The position numbers were made by a program, and so were the translations under genes. From an uncultured Chloroflexota bacterium (GTDB taxonomy: Bacteria > Chloroflexota > Dehalococcoidia > UBA3495), in NCBI GenBank assembly GCA_913052545.1, contig CAJXEF010000073.1, forward strand, positions 1 through 10,274: 10,274 nt of DNA. The letters are read 5' to 3'. Each line of letters starts with the position of its first letter. The first letter of the stretch is position 1. Shown one piece after another: positions 1 to 6,042 of the stretch. Below the pieces are notes generated by a model, which saw only the letters and a list, made by a program, of their open reading frames with translations, was not told the origin of the DNA and ran no database searches.

Positions 1-1109
1 GGATCCAATCTCACCTTGCCCTCAACGTTATGACCTGCCATATCATGCCAAACAAATCTCCCTTCCCTCAGATCAAAAACCGCTGCATCACCAGCCATTC
101 CAGGGACAAGGGAACCAAGATTATCTTGCAGCCCAAGCACTTGAGCAGGACGCCATGTGCTCGCTTTAATTGTTTCCGGCAAAGACATGCCTAATGCGTG
201 GAATTTACTGACTAAATCATTCATCAAATATACAGATCGTCCTGGTGGAGCAAGATGTATATCCGTACTTATCGTGTCAGGAACCATTCCCTGGCTCATT
301 GCTGATTTGACAACTTCCACATCACAATGAACCCCTGCGTGACCTACATCCATAATCACACCTCTGTCTACAGCCTCCCGAACCTCTTTTCGTACTTTAC
401 CGGAATTGTCTAAAATAGACTCGGTATAGCCATTGAAAGCGTGAGTGGATATATCTCCAGATTTCAGGTGGTCCAATACCTGCGGCAAAGGAATAGGGGT
501 CCCACTGACATGCACCATTAACAATCCGCCAGATTTATCAGCCGCTTCTCTAGCTAATTTCATTGCAATGGGTGCGTTCCAATACGCTACTGCATCCATA
601 TGCATGCGAACTTTTACGCCAAGTAACCTACCCTGATTTTCTTTAATAGTTTCGGCTGTACGATCCACATCAATTATCCTCATGTCATGAAGACCGCCGC
701 CTAGAATTCTATTTGCTGCGAGTCCAACGGCCCCGATATGCAATAAGGCTAGCAACCTAGTCTGATGAGCAGGAAACACATAATCCCTCATTGCATCATA
801 ATTCAAAAATCCAGAACTACCAGCATCAATCCCAGTAGTAACACCCGAACCAAGGCAGTGTTGATCAGCATGAACTGAGCTTCCCGTTCCCCCATGATAG
901 AAATGGCCGTGGATATCGATTAATCCTGGAGTAACCAACTTACCGGACACATCAACTACTGTTGTTGACGTGGCCGGATCAATCCGATCTTCGACCGCCA
1001 CTACTACCCCATCCTTAAAACCTACATCCATTCTCGCGTTTATATCCTGACCCGGATCAATAAGGGTCCCGTTTTTTAGCAATAATTCGTATTTAATTTG
1101 GCCGTTCAT
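1..1109 (-). CDS. Amidohydrolase/deacetylase-family metallohydrolase, C-terminus cut by window edge
   Basis: Not closed within the window: 369 codons read from ATG (1109-1107) and the frame is still open at base 1. The protein is a TIM-barrel metal-dependent hydrolase of the dihydroorotase/amidohydrolase superfamily, closest by eye to the COG3964 deacetylase-like group (EF_0837 type). It starts with the small beta-sandwich lead (LLKNGTLIDPG, about 10-20), then TPGLIDIHGH with metal ligands H67 and H69. Further ligands are a likely carboxylated lysine K166 (GVKVRMH), H200 (MVHVSG), H223 (STHAFNG) and the catalytic aspartate D283 (STDIHL). The C-terminal PGMAGDAAVFD (337-346) is the usual return to the beta-sandwich. 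A complete binuclear metal site is therefore present. A Shine-Dalgarno AAGGTG sits about 11 nt upstream, and no in-frame alternative start was seen nearby. It probably hydrolyses an N-acyl or cyclic amide substrate in the cytoplasm; the substrate cannot be read from sequence. It lies 113 bp downstream of the acidic hypothetical gene on the same strand. Confidence 0.85.
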   Translation of the reverse strand, partial: MNGQIKYELLLKNGTLIDPGQDINARMDVGFKDGVVVAVEDRIDPATSTTVVDVSGKLVTPGLIDIHGHFYHGGTGSSVHADQHCLGSGVTTGIDAGSSGFLNYDAMRDYVFPAHQTRLLALLHIGAVGLAANRILGGGLHDMRIIDVDRTAETIKENQGRLLGVKVRMHMDAVAYWNAPIAMKLAREAADKSGGLLMVHVSGTPIPLPQVLDHLKSGDISTHAFNGYTESILDNSGKVRKEVREAVDRGVIMDVGHAGVHCDVEVVKSAMSQGMVPDTISTDIHLAPPGRSVYLMNDLVSKFHALGMSLPETIKASTWRPAQVLGLQDNLGSLVPGMAGDAAVFDLREGRFVWHDMAGHNVEGKVRLD

Positions 1110-1222
1110 AGCTTGATTGTCACCTTCACTAAAAACCGGTCTACAGGTAAGATAAATTCGGCGTCCCCAATTCCTAACAATCCATTCAACCCAATGTACA
1201 AGGAAAATCATCTTTTAAATTT

Positions 1223-1678
1223 TTAGTCAAAAAGATCGTCTTCATCCTCGACATTTGCATATTCCATTCTACGGAGACGCGGATAAACTAGTTCCTTAGG
1301 TCTTCTCAAATCATCTTCCGATATATCAGGAGATTCTGCTACAGGCCGAGCTTCCCATTTTTGTACTGCTTGCTCTATTAATTGTCGGACTATTTGAGGA
1401 GATCTACCCTCTAACCGGCCGAGCTGATAAGCCAACGTTACCGCTAACTGGTTGGAAGTAATTTGATCAAAGGAAATTTCATCCCGCAAATCCTCAGGCA
1501 TTCCACCTGCCTGATCAATAAAATCATCCAAGACTTGTCCCAAAATATCGGGAACTCCGCCTAGCTCTATTTCTGTCATATATTCAGTCAATTTGTCGGT
1601 TAAATCGGTTACCCCGTTTTCAGGAAGTACCAAATTACCAAATTCGTTCTGCTGAGATTCTATATTATCCTCAGTCAT
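1223..1678 (-). CDS. Hypothetical small acidic protein
   Basis: I do not recognise this family. From ATG 1678 the protein has 151 residues. It shows no signal peptide, membrane segment or cysteine motif and looks mostly helical and soluble. It is strongly acidic in the N-terminal half (for example LTDKLTEYMTEIELGG and LDDFIDQAGG), has a more basic stretch LRRPKELVYPRLRR, and ends in an acidic tail EDEDDLFD. The frame is open further to ATG 1735, which would add 19 residues (MAEARCLPEAE...). I prefer 1678 because AAGGAG lies 10 nt upstream on the minus strand, whereas 1735 has only a weak AGG. The gene is divergent from the ybeY operon and upstream of the amidohydrolase, with a 113-bp gap, so co-transcription is possible. 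The tail faintly resembles the acidic, phenylalanine-containing tip of single-stranded DNA-binding protein, but the final residue is Asp rather than Phe, so no function is claimed. Confidence 0.7.
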   Translation of the reverse strand: MTEDNIESQQNEFGNLVLPENGVTDLTDKLTEYMTEIELGGVPDILGQVLDDFIDQAGGMPEDLRDEISFDQITSNQLAVTLAYQLGRLEGRSPQIVRQLIEQAVQKWEARPVAESPDISEDDLRRPKELVYPRLRRMEYANVEDEDDLFD

Positions 1679-1681
1679 GTA

Positions 1682-1694
1682 AAGGAGTCTCCTT
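1682..1694 (-). promoter_or_regulatory. Palindromic Shine-Dalgarno deciding the start at 1678
   Basis: On the minus strand AAGGAGACTCCTT is a perfect inverted repeat with 6-base arms around a single central base. Its left arm is a consensus Shine-Dalgarno located 10 nt before ATG 1678. This supports the shorter start of the acidic hypothetical gene. The one-base centre cannot form a hairpin in a single RNA molecule, so the symmetry may be chance. Confidence 0.5.
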
Positions 1695-1742
1695 CTGAAT
1701 ACTTCAGCTTCCGGTAGACACCTTGCCTCGGCCATCTAACCT

Positions 1743-1786
1743 AAAACTTATGTTGCATTTTAGCATGGTAGCAAAACCTATGTTGC
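1743..1786. repeat. 14-bp direct repeat pair in divergent control region
   Basis: AAAACTTATGTTGC (1743-1756) and AAAACCTATGTTGC (1773-1786) match at 13 of 14 positions and their starts are exactly 30 bp apart, close to three helical turns. They flank a minus-strand -10-like element at 1757-1762. This arrangement is typical of paired operator sites for a transcription factor. The factor is unknown. Confidence 0.6.
1757..1765 (-). promoter_or_regulatory. Candidate extended -10 promoter for the acidic hypothetical gene
   Basis: On the minus strand the sequence reads TGCTAAAAT, an extended -10 (TGn then TAAAAT). The -35 region 17 bp upstream (CAACAT) is weak. Initiation would fall near 1750, leaving a leader of roughly 15 nt to ATG 1735 or 70 nt to ATG 1678. 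It lies between the two 14-bp repeats, which would suit control by a bound protein. Confidence 0.35.
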
Positions 1787-1802
1787 TTTCCATAAAGCAA
1801 CA
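1781..1802. promoter_or_regulatory. Inverted repeat, 9-bp arms, possible operator
   Basis: TGTTGCTTT (1781-1789), a 4-base centre CCAT, then AAAGCAACA (1794-1802) form a perfect 9-bp inverted repeat. The left arm overlaps the second 14-bp direct repeat, so GCAACA occurs three times here, in two orientations. No T-tract follows on either strand, so it does not look like a terminator. An operator shared by the divergent genes is the simplest reading. Confidence 0.5.
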
Positions 1803-1860
1803 ACTAAACATAGTGGATATCAAATGTTGGTTTTACATCCTATCCAACCGGCTATTTTCC

Positions 1861-1889
1861 TTGAAGCTACTCTATTCCAATGCTATTAT
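1861..1889 (+). promoter_or_regulatory. Sigma70-type promoter for the ybeY-recO operon
   Basis: TTGAAG (1861-1866) and TATTAT (1884-1889) are separated by exactly 17 bp, a good -35/-10 pair. Transcription would start near 1896, giving a short leader before the ybeY frame. No other gene sits between this site and ybeY, and the gaps inside the following five-gene run are small enough to be read from it. Confidence 0.55.
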
Positions 1890-1909
1890 GTCGATGACGT
1901 AATTTAAAG

Positions 1910-1960
1910 AAAGGTAGGTAGTCGAGCTGCCAACCGTAAAAAAGTTTCAAAGGCAGGCAG
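1910..1960 (+). repeat. Duplicated Shine-Dalgarno-like element before ybeY
   Basis: AAAGGTAGGTAG (1910-1921) and AAAGGCAGGCAG (1949-1960) match at 10 of 12 positions. Each is purine-rich and could pair with the 16S anti-Shine-Dalgarno. The first lies ahead of a CTG codon (1927) and the second ahead of an ATA codon (1963), the two non-standard start candidates for ybeY. Confidence 0.4.
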
Positions 1961-1962
1961 AC

Positions 1963-2487
1963 ATATCAGTTTTCATAGATTCCGACGCTACCATCTCGGA
2001 AGATTGGCTACTATCGGTTGCATACCAAGCCATGGAGGTAGCATTAGAAGGAAACGAGTCTGGCCACATCAGCATCGTCCTCGCCGATGATACTACTGTG
2101 CAGGAATTAAATGCCAAATTCCGAGGACTTGATGAAGTAACCGACGTATTATCGTTCTCGACCGACCACCCAGGCCATTGGCAATCGGACACCGATCCTC
2201 CACCTGATACGTTCGTTCAACCAGCCGATGCCGGGTCCTTTACCTTCCCAGAATCCGATGACGGTCCTCCACATTTAGGAGAGATCATCATATCTCTACC
2301 GCAAGCTCTTAAACAAGCGGATGACAAGCATACTGGGTTAGATAGAGAATTATCTTTACTCATAATTCATGGAACCTTGCATCTGGTAGGACATGACCAT
2401 GGAGAGACAGCCGAGACGGCCTTGATGAAGCATAAGGAGCAGATAGCTTTAGATAATTTGTTTCCTCATAGGGTGAATTTATCATGA
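1963..2487 (+). CDS. ybeY: YbeY endoribonuclease / rRNA maturation factor, start uncertain
   Basis: YbeY is a single-domain zinc-dependent RNase acting in 16S rRNA 3'-end processing and ribosome quality control. The UPF0054 signature is clear: IHGTLHLVGHDHGE near the C-terminus supplies the three zinc-binding histidines, and SIVLADDTTVQELNAKFRGLDEVTDVLSFS is the conserved core strand-helix block. Between DVLSFS and LGEIIISLPQA lies an insertion of roughly 30 residues, longer than in E. coli. The first ATG in frame is at 2032, but the conserved N-terminal strand and helix (ISVFIDSDATISEDWL) are encoded upstream of it. Between the in-frame stop at 1915 and 2032 there is no ATG, GTG or TTG. I place the start provisionally at ATA 1963, with AAAGG 9 nt upstream (174 residues); CTG 1927 is an alternative and 2032 would give a truncated protein of 151. 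The stop overlaps the dnaX start as ATGA. Confidence 0.85.
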   Translation: MSVFIDSDATISEDWLLSVAYQAMEVALEGNESGHISIVLADDTTVQELNAKFRGLDEVTDVLSFSTDHPGHWQSDTDPPPDTFVQPADAGSFTFPESDDGPPHLGEIIISLPQALKQADDKHTGLDRELSLLIIHGTLHLVGHDHGETAETALMKHKEQIALDNLFPHRVNLS

Positions 2488-4148
2488 CTTCTCAAGTTTT
2501 TTACCGAAAGTGGAGACCCGATAACTTCGACACTTTGGCGGGCCAAAAGCATGTATGCACTACTATTCAAAACGCTATCATGAAGGATCGAGTATCACAT
2601 TCCTATTTGTTTTGTGGTCCCAGAGGAACAGGCAAAACCTCGACCGCAAGAATTTTAGCCAAGGCGGTTAACTGTCTCCAACCAGATTTGGGCAACCCAT
2701 GTAACCGTTGTGAGAGATGTAAATCTTTCAACGAGGGGACATTTCTAGATCTAATAGAACTAGACGCTGCTAGTAACCGTGGGATAGACGACATACGGGA
2801 CATTAGAGACAAGGTTAATTTCTCACCAGTTCAGGGCAGACGCAAGGTATACATTATAGACGAAGCACATATGCTGACCACTGAAGCGGAAAACGCTTTT
2901 CTCAAAACGCTCGAGGAACCTCCAAGCCACGTAATGTTCATCCTCTGTACCACAGAGATGGACAAAATTGCACCTACCATAGTCTCTCGTTGTCAGAGAT
3001 TTGATTTCAAACTTCTTTCCACCGAAGACATTTGTTCCAGGCTCTCTGAGATCATCGAAGCTGAACACCTAACAATCGACCGTGAAGCCATTTCTGCTAT
3101 AGCAAGATTTGCTTCCGGCAGCTTACGAGATGCTGAAAATCTACTAGATCAGCTGAGTGTTTCATATGAAGAAGGAGTTACTCTCAGCCAAGTGGAAGAT
3201 TTACTCGGAATATCAAACCGAGAGAAATGGCTGGAATTAGTTGACTACATTATGGTAGGTAATACCTCGGCGTCCTTAACAGTTCTAAACCAATCTGCAT
3301 GGGAAGGTGTCGACCTTAAACAGATGCAGCATCAAGTTATGGAACTTTTACGAGCATTGATGTTGATAAATTGGAAAGCAGACAAGTCACTTAACCTGCC
3401 AGAGCACATAACTCAACATCTTAAAGGCATGTTAGAACAAATACCGGCTACCCGACTATCCAAAGCTATCAAGATATGGCAAAACGTAGACCTGCGTCAT
3501 GATGTCTCAACTACGCTTCCCCTTGAGATAGCAATCGTAGAAATTTGCGATAATGTTACTGACTCTCTTCATATGCCGACAAATATCGACAATCTCTCGA
3601 ATCCGCGAAATACCTCGATAGAACAGGAGAGTAAGGGGAACGACTCAGACCAAGAAACCCGAGTCGACGTAGATACCAATGAGATTGCAATAGGTTTAGC
3701 AACACCACAAAAACCTCCAAGACCTCAGGCGATTAACCATGCCACCCCTAAAAAATCTTCCTTACCTCAATATCCTGTTGACTCAATCGAAGGCAAATGG
3801 GTAAATATGGTAAAAGCTTTGGGACGTTGCCAGGGTAAGAGATACAATTTAGGGGCTCTATTAAGAGATTGTAGAGTCGAAGCAATCTATCAAGAAAGTA
3901 CAAAGTTAATCATGCCTTTTAGCAACCGGAGCCACTTGGAGCGTATGCAAGAAGAGATGGAAGATCCTCAAGCTTATAAGCTAGTGCAAGAAGCAGTATC
4001 TGTTAACTTCGATAATACTCAAGAGTTTGAATTTTCTTTAAACGAAGATAAAAATACAGGTGAAGAAAGCTATCGGGCAACTCAAAATAGTCCTTTAGTA
4101 AGAACTGCCATGGGAATGGGTGCAAGAATAGTGGAGGAAATAACCTAA
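2484..4148 (+). CDS. dnaX: DNA polymerase III subunit tau/gamma (clamp-loader ATPase)
   Basis: DnaX is the AAA+ motor of the clamp loader that places the beta clamp on primed DNA and, as tau, tethers polymerase cores. The 554-residue protein has FYRKWRP at the N-terminus, Walker A GPRGTGKTS (45-53, K51), a zinc knuckle C64-C73-C76-C79, Walker B VYIIDEAHM (D126, E127), sensor/arginine-finger block IVSRC (R169) and sensor 2 GSLRDAENLLDQ (R215). The helical collar domain follows to about residue 365, then a polar low-complexity linker (about 370-430), then a C-terminal domain starting near SIEGKWVNMVKAL. Length is similar to Bacillus DnaX. The start ATG 2484 overlaps the ybeY stop, and AGGGTG lies about 8 nt upstream. 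A run of six A at 3750-3755 could allow slippage to a shorter gamma form. Its last codon overlaps the ebfC start. Confidence 0.97.
   Translation: MTSQVFYRKWRPDNFDTLAGQKHVCTTIQNAIMKDRVSHSYLFCGPRGTGKTSTARILAKAVNCLQPDLGNPCNRCERCKSFNEGTFLDLIELDAASNRGIDDIRDIRDKVNFSPVQGRRKVYIIDEAHMLTTEAENAFLKTLEEPPSHVMFILCTTEMDKIAPTIVSRCQRFDFKLLSTEDICSRLSEIIEAEHLTIDREAISAIARFASGSLRDAENLLDQLSVSYEEGVTLSQVEDLLGISNREKWLELVDYIMVGNTSASLTVLNQSAWEGVDLKQMQHQVMELLRALMLINWKADKSLNLPEHITQHLKGMLEQIPATRLSKAIKIWQNVDLRHDVSTTLPLEIAIVEICDNVTDSLHMPTNIDNLSNPRNTSIEQESKGNDSDQETRVDVDTNEIAIGLATPQKPPRPQAINHATPKKSSLPQYPVDSIEGKWVNMVKALGRCQGKRYNLGALLRDCRVEAIYQESTKLIMPFSNRSHLERMQEEMEDPQAYKLVQEAVSVNFDNTQEFEFSLNEDKNTGEESYRATQNSPLVRTAMGMGARIVEEIT
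3750..3755 (+). other. A6 run, possible dnaX frameshift site (speculative)
   Basis: Two in-frame AAA lysine codons form a six-A run in the DnaX linker. A -1 slip here would add eight codons and stop at TGA 3779-3781, giving a product of about 432 residues, almost the size of E. coli gamma. The preceding base is T, so the heptamer is not the ideal A AAA AAG. I found no internal Shine-Dalgarno at the usual distance and no strong hairpin downstream, so the call is weak. Confidence 0.2.
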
Positions 4149-4459
4149 TGAACCGGAATATGATTAAACAAGCCCAAAGACAGGCACAAAAACTGCAAGA
4201 CGACATGCAAAAAGTTCAAGAAGAACTAGAATCACTCACTGTTGAGGGTAGTGCAGGGGGTGGGGTAGTAAAGATAGTTATGTCCGGAAAACAAACTGTA
4301 GAATCTGTGACCATAGAACCAGAAGCTGCTGAAGAATTAGACATGTTACAAGATTTGATAGCGGCGGCTGTCAATGACGCGTTCAACAAAACCCAAGAAA
4401 TAGCAAGTCAAAAGATGAACGCCGTCACAGGCGGTCTTAATATACCCGGACTCACATAA
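4148..4459 (+). CDS. ebfC: YbaB/EbfC family nucleoid-associated protein
   Basis: A 103-residue protein of the YbaB/EbfC family, homodimeric DNA-binding proteins that coat the nucleoid. Hallmarks are the N-terminal amphipathic helix (MIKQAQRQAQKLQDDMQKVQEEL), the beta segment VEGSAGGGVVKIVMSGKQTVESVTI, and the C-terminal helix ending MNAVTGGLNIPG, which matches the usual M...TGGLxIPG tail. Length is normal for the family (about 100-110). The start ATG shares its A with the dnaX stop (TAATG), and GGAGG lies 10 nt upstream inside dnaX, so translation is probably coupled. It sits between dnaX and recR, the classic conserved order. Its exact physiological role is not settled; a link to replication or repair is inferred from its neighbours. 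Confidence 0.95.
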   Translation: MNRNMIKQAQRQAQKLQDDMQKVQEELESLTVEGSAGGGVVKIVMSGKQTVESVTIEPEAAEELDMLQDLIAAAVNDAFNKTQEIASQKMNAVTGGLNIPGLT

Positions 4460-4520
4460 TATATTAACTCTTATGAATACACGGTTCTAATCTTGGCTAA
4501 ATTATCCGTGGAACAACCGA

Positions 4521-5135
4521 ATGACATTAGATGATATACCTTCCGCCGCCCCACCTTTAGCTCGGCTGATTCAAGAGCTTAACAGGCTACCCGGAATTGG
4601 ACCGAAAAGTGCACAACGACTTGCCTATCACATAATACGTCTTCCTACACAAGAGGCCTACGACCTCTCAGAAGCAATCCAATCTGTTAAACAAAAAATC
4701 ATCTTTTGTGAAGAATGCCAAAATTTAACTGATAAAAGCCCCTGTATGATATGTTCAAATCCCCAACGCCAACGCAATCTAATTTGTGCAGTTGAAGATC
4801 CACTTGACGTACTCGCATTGGAAAAGACTCGTTGCTATAACGGCCTATATCACGTACTTCACGGGGTAATCTCTCCCATGAACGGTATCGGCCCAGATCA
4901 AATAAAACTTAAGGAACTTTTTAGTCGTTTATCATCTAATGATATAACCGAACTGATCCTCGCTACGAATCCTACCCTAGAGGGTGAGGCAACCTCAATG
5001 TACATCTCAAGGTATCTAGGATCCACTAACGTCAGGCTCACTCATTTAGCAAGAGGTATACCGATAGGTGGCTCCTTAGAATATTCAGATTCACTAACTC
5101 TCAGTAGAGCTTTTCAAGGACGTCAGCAGTTCTAG
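4521..5135 (+). CDS. recR: Recombination mediator protein RecR
   Basis: RecR joins RecO (and RecF) to load RecA onto SSB-coated single-stranded gaps. The 204-residue protein has all landmarks in order: helix-hairpin-helix LPGIGPKSAQRLAYHI (about 23-38), a C4 zinc finger C63-C66-C75-C78, a Toprim domain opening with ICAVEDPLDVLALEKT (E92, D93), the ATNPTLEGEATSMYI block (about 148-162), and the Walker-B-like tail LARGIPIGGSLEYSDSLTLSRAF. E. coli RecR has 201 residues, so it is full length. The start ATG 4521 lies 61 bp after ebfC with only a weak ribosome site (GTGGA), and no better in-frame start was seen upstream. The recO start is 1 bp past its stop. Confidence 0.97.
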   Translation: MTLDDIPSAAPPLARLIQELNRLPGIGPKSAQRLAYHIIRLPTQEAYDLSEAIQSVKQKIIFCEECQNLTDKSPCMICSNPQRQRNLICAVEDPLDVLALEKTRCYNGLYHVLHGVISPMNGIGPDQIKLKELFSRLSSNDITELILATNPTLEGEATSMYISRYLGSTNVRLTHLARGIPIGGSLEYSDSLTLSRAFQGRQQF

Positions 5136-5136
5136 C

Positions 5137-5916
5137 ATGCCATCAGATAAATATTACAGAACCGAAGCATTATCTCTAAAAAATATGTCTCTGGGAGAGT
5201 CCGATCTTCTTGTAACTTTATATAGCAAAGATATTGGCAAATTTCGAGCCGTAGCTAAGGGCGCACGGAAATCTACTAGCAAACTTGTCGGCCACTTTGA
5301 ACCACTAACCATCAATAATCTATCCATCACTAAAGCTACTAATCTAGACATAATTAATCAAGCTGAAACAATTGAAGATTTTCGTCATCTAAAATCTAGT
5401 TTAATCGGCTTAGCACAGGGTATTTACATCAACGAACTAATTGATGGCTTTGGCACCGAGTCCCATGCGAATTATAATTTATACCAACTTTCTCAAGAGG
5501 TCCTAAGGGTACTCAACTCATGTCCCCAATCACAATTCACTCTGATGTATTTTGAACTCCATCTACTTCGGTTATCAGGATTTATGCCAGAGCTTTATGA
5601 ATGTATAGAATGCCGTACCGAGCTTTCACCAAGAGCTCATCGTTTTTCCTCTAACTATGGCGGGACACTTTGTATGGAGTGCCAACCTGAGGAAGCAAAT
5701 ATCCGTAACATATCTGTTCTAGCCCTTAAAGTCCTACGAATGCTGCATAATACGGACCTCAAAAAACTTCCAGATCTCCACATGAACCAATCTATAGCTC
5801 AAGAATTGGATTCTATACTGGGTAACACGATTCACTTCTGGTTGGATAAAGAAATTCGTTCTAAGACGTTTTTAGAACACCTACGCAAATCAGCAACACA
5901 TCCTATATATTCTTAG
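5137..5916 (+). CDS. recO: DNA repair protein RecO
   Basis: RecO anneals complementary strands and, with RecR, displaces SSB so RecA can load. The 259-residue protein opens with the OB-fold pattern YYRTEALSLKNMSLGESDLLVTLYSKDIGKFRAVAKGARK (about 6-45), followed by the central helical part and a C-terminal zinc finger with C156-C159 and C179-C182 (CIECR and CMECQ). Length is close to Bacillus RecO (about 255). ATG 5137 begins 1 bp after the recR stop; AAGGA lies 16 nt upstream, farther than ideal, suggesting coupling to recR translation. RecO directly next to its partner RecR is functionally sensible. It is the last gene of the operon; no clear terminator follows. Confidence 0.93.
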   Translation: MPSDKYYRTEALSLKNMSLGESDLLVTLYSKDIGKFRAVAKGARKSTSKLVGHFEPLTINNLSITKATNLDIINQAETIEDFRHLKSSLIGLAQGIYINELIDGFGTESHANYNLYQLSQEVLRVLNSCPQSQFTLMYFELHLLRLSGFMPELYECIECRTELSPRAHRFSSNYGGTLCMECQPEEANIRNISVLALKVLRMLHNTDLKKLPDLHMNQSIAQELDSILGNTIHFWLDKEIRSKTFLEHLRKSATHPIYS

Positions 5917-5932
5917 TTATTTTATCCCGTTT

Positions 5933-5942
5933 GATCTAGATC
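5933..5942. repeat. 10-bp palindrome between recO and the carboxylase unit
   Basis: GATCTAGATC is a perfect 10-bp palindrome, flanked by TTT on the left and GAAA on the right, 17 bp after the recO stop. It is AT-rich, short and has no T-tract, so it is a poor terminator. It might be a protein-binding site or chance. Confidence 0.25.
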
Positions 5943-5984
5943 GAAACAATCAATACCCCCAATAGTTCAAGTCTCAGAGCTTCT

Positions 5985-5990
5985 TATAAT
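5985..5990 (+). promoter_or_regulatory. Consensus -10 (TATAAT) for the biotin carboxylase unit
   Basis: A perfect TATAAT lies 53 bp upstream of the accC start within the 126-bp gap after recO. The matching -35 window (ATAGTT or TAGTTC, 16-17 bp upstream) is poor. The carboxylase genes probably have their own transcript starting near 5997, perhaps helped by an activator, in addition to any readthrough from recO. Confidence 0.45.
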
Positions 5991-6008
5991 TTTTCTTGTT
6001 CAGTTCCG

Positions 6009-6029
6009 TATTCATTATTCATTATTCAT
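6009..6029 (+). repeat. Three tandem TATTCAT heptamers in the accC leader
   Basis: TATTCAT occurs three times end to end with no mismatches (6009-6015, 6016-6022, 6023-6029), followed by TAA and directly by the accC ribosome site. An unstructured AU-rich stretch here would keep the ribosome site open. Copy number could change by slippage and alter expression, which is inference. Confidence 0.75.
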
Positions 6030-6030
6030 T

Positions 6031-6037
6031 AAGGGTG
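6031..6037 (+). promoter_or_regulatory. Ribosome binding site supporting the TTG start of accC
   Basis: AAGGGTG ends 5 nt before TTG 6043. It is a good Shine-Dalgarno at workable spacing and, together with the conserved MFKKILIANRGE N-terminus, fixes TTG as the start codon. Confidence 0.7.
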
Positions 6038-6042
6038 ACTTT

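Noticed and set aside
1..6. GGATCC at the first base
   Set aside because: A BamHI site exactly at the window edge may mark a clone boundary, but it carries no biological information.
445..636. 63-residue plus-strand reading frame
   Set aside because: It lies antisense within the amidohydrolase, has no domain sense and no ribosome site; it is a shadow frame.
1781..1802. Reading the 9-bp inverted repeat as a terminator
   Set aside because: No run of T follows on either strand, and it lies between divergent genes where no transcript should end.
1888..1902. ATG 1888 as ybeY start
   Set aside because: It is in the ybeY frame but meets TAA at 1900 and TAG at 1915, and it overlaps the proposed -10 box.
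1947..2192. 81-residue minus-strand reading frame over ybeY
   Set aside because: Antisense to conserved YbeY sequence, with a serine-rich unstructured translation; a shadow frame.
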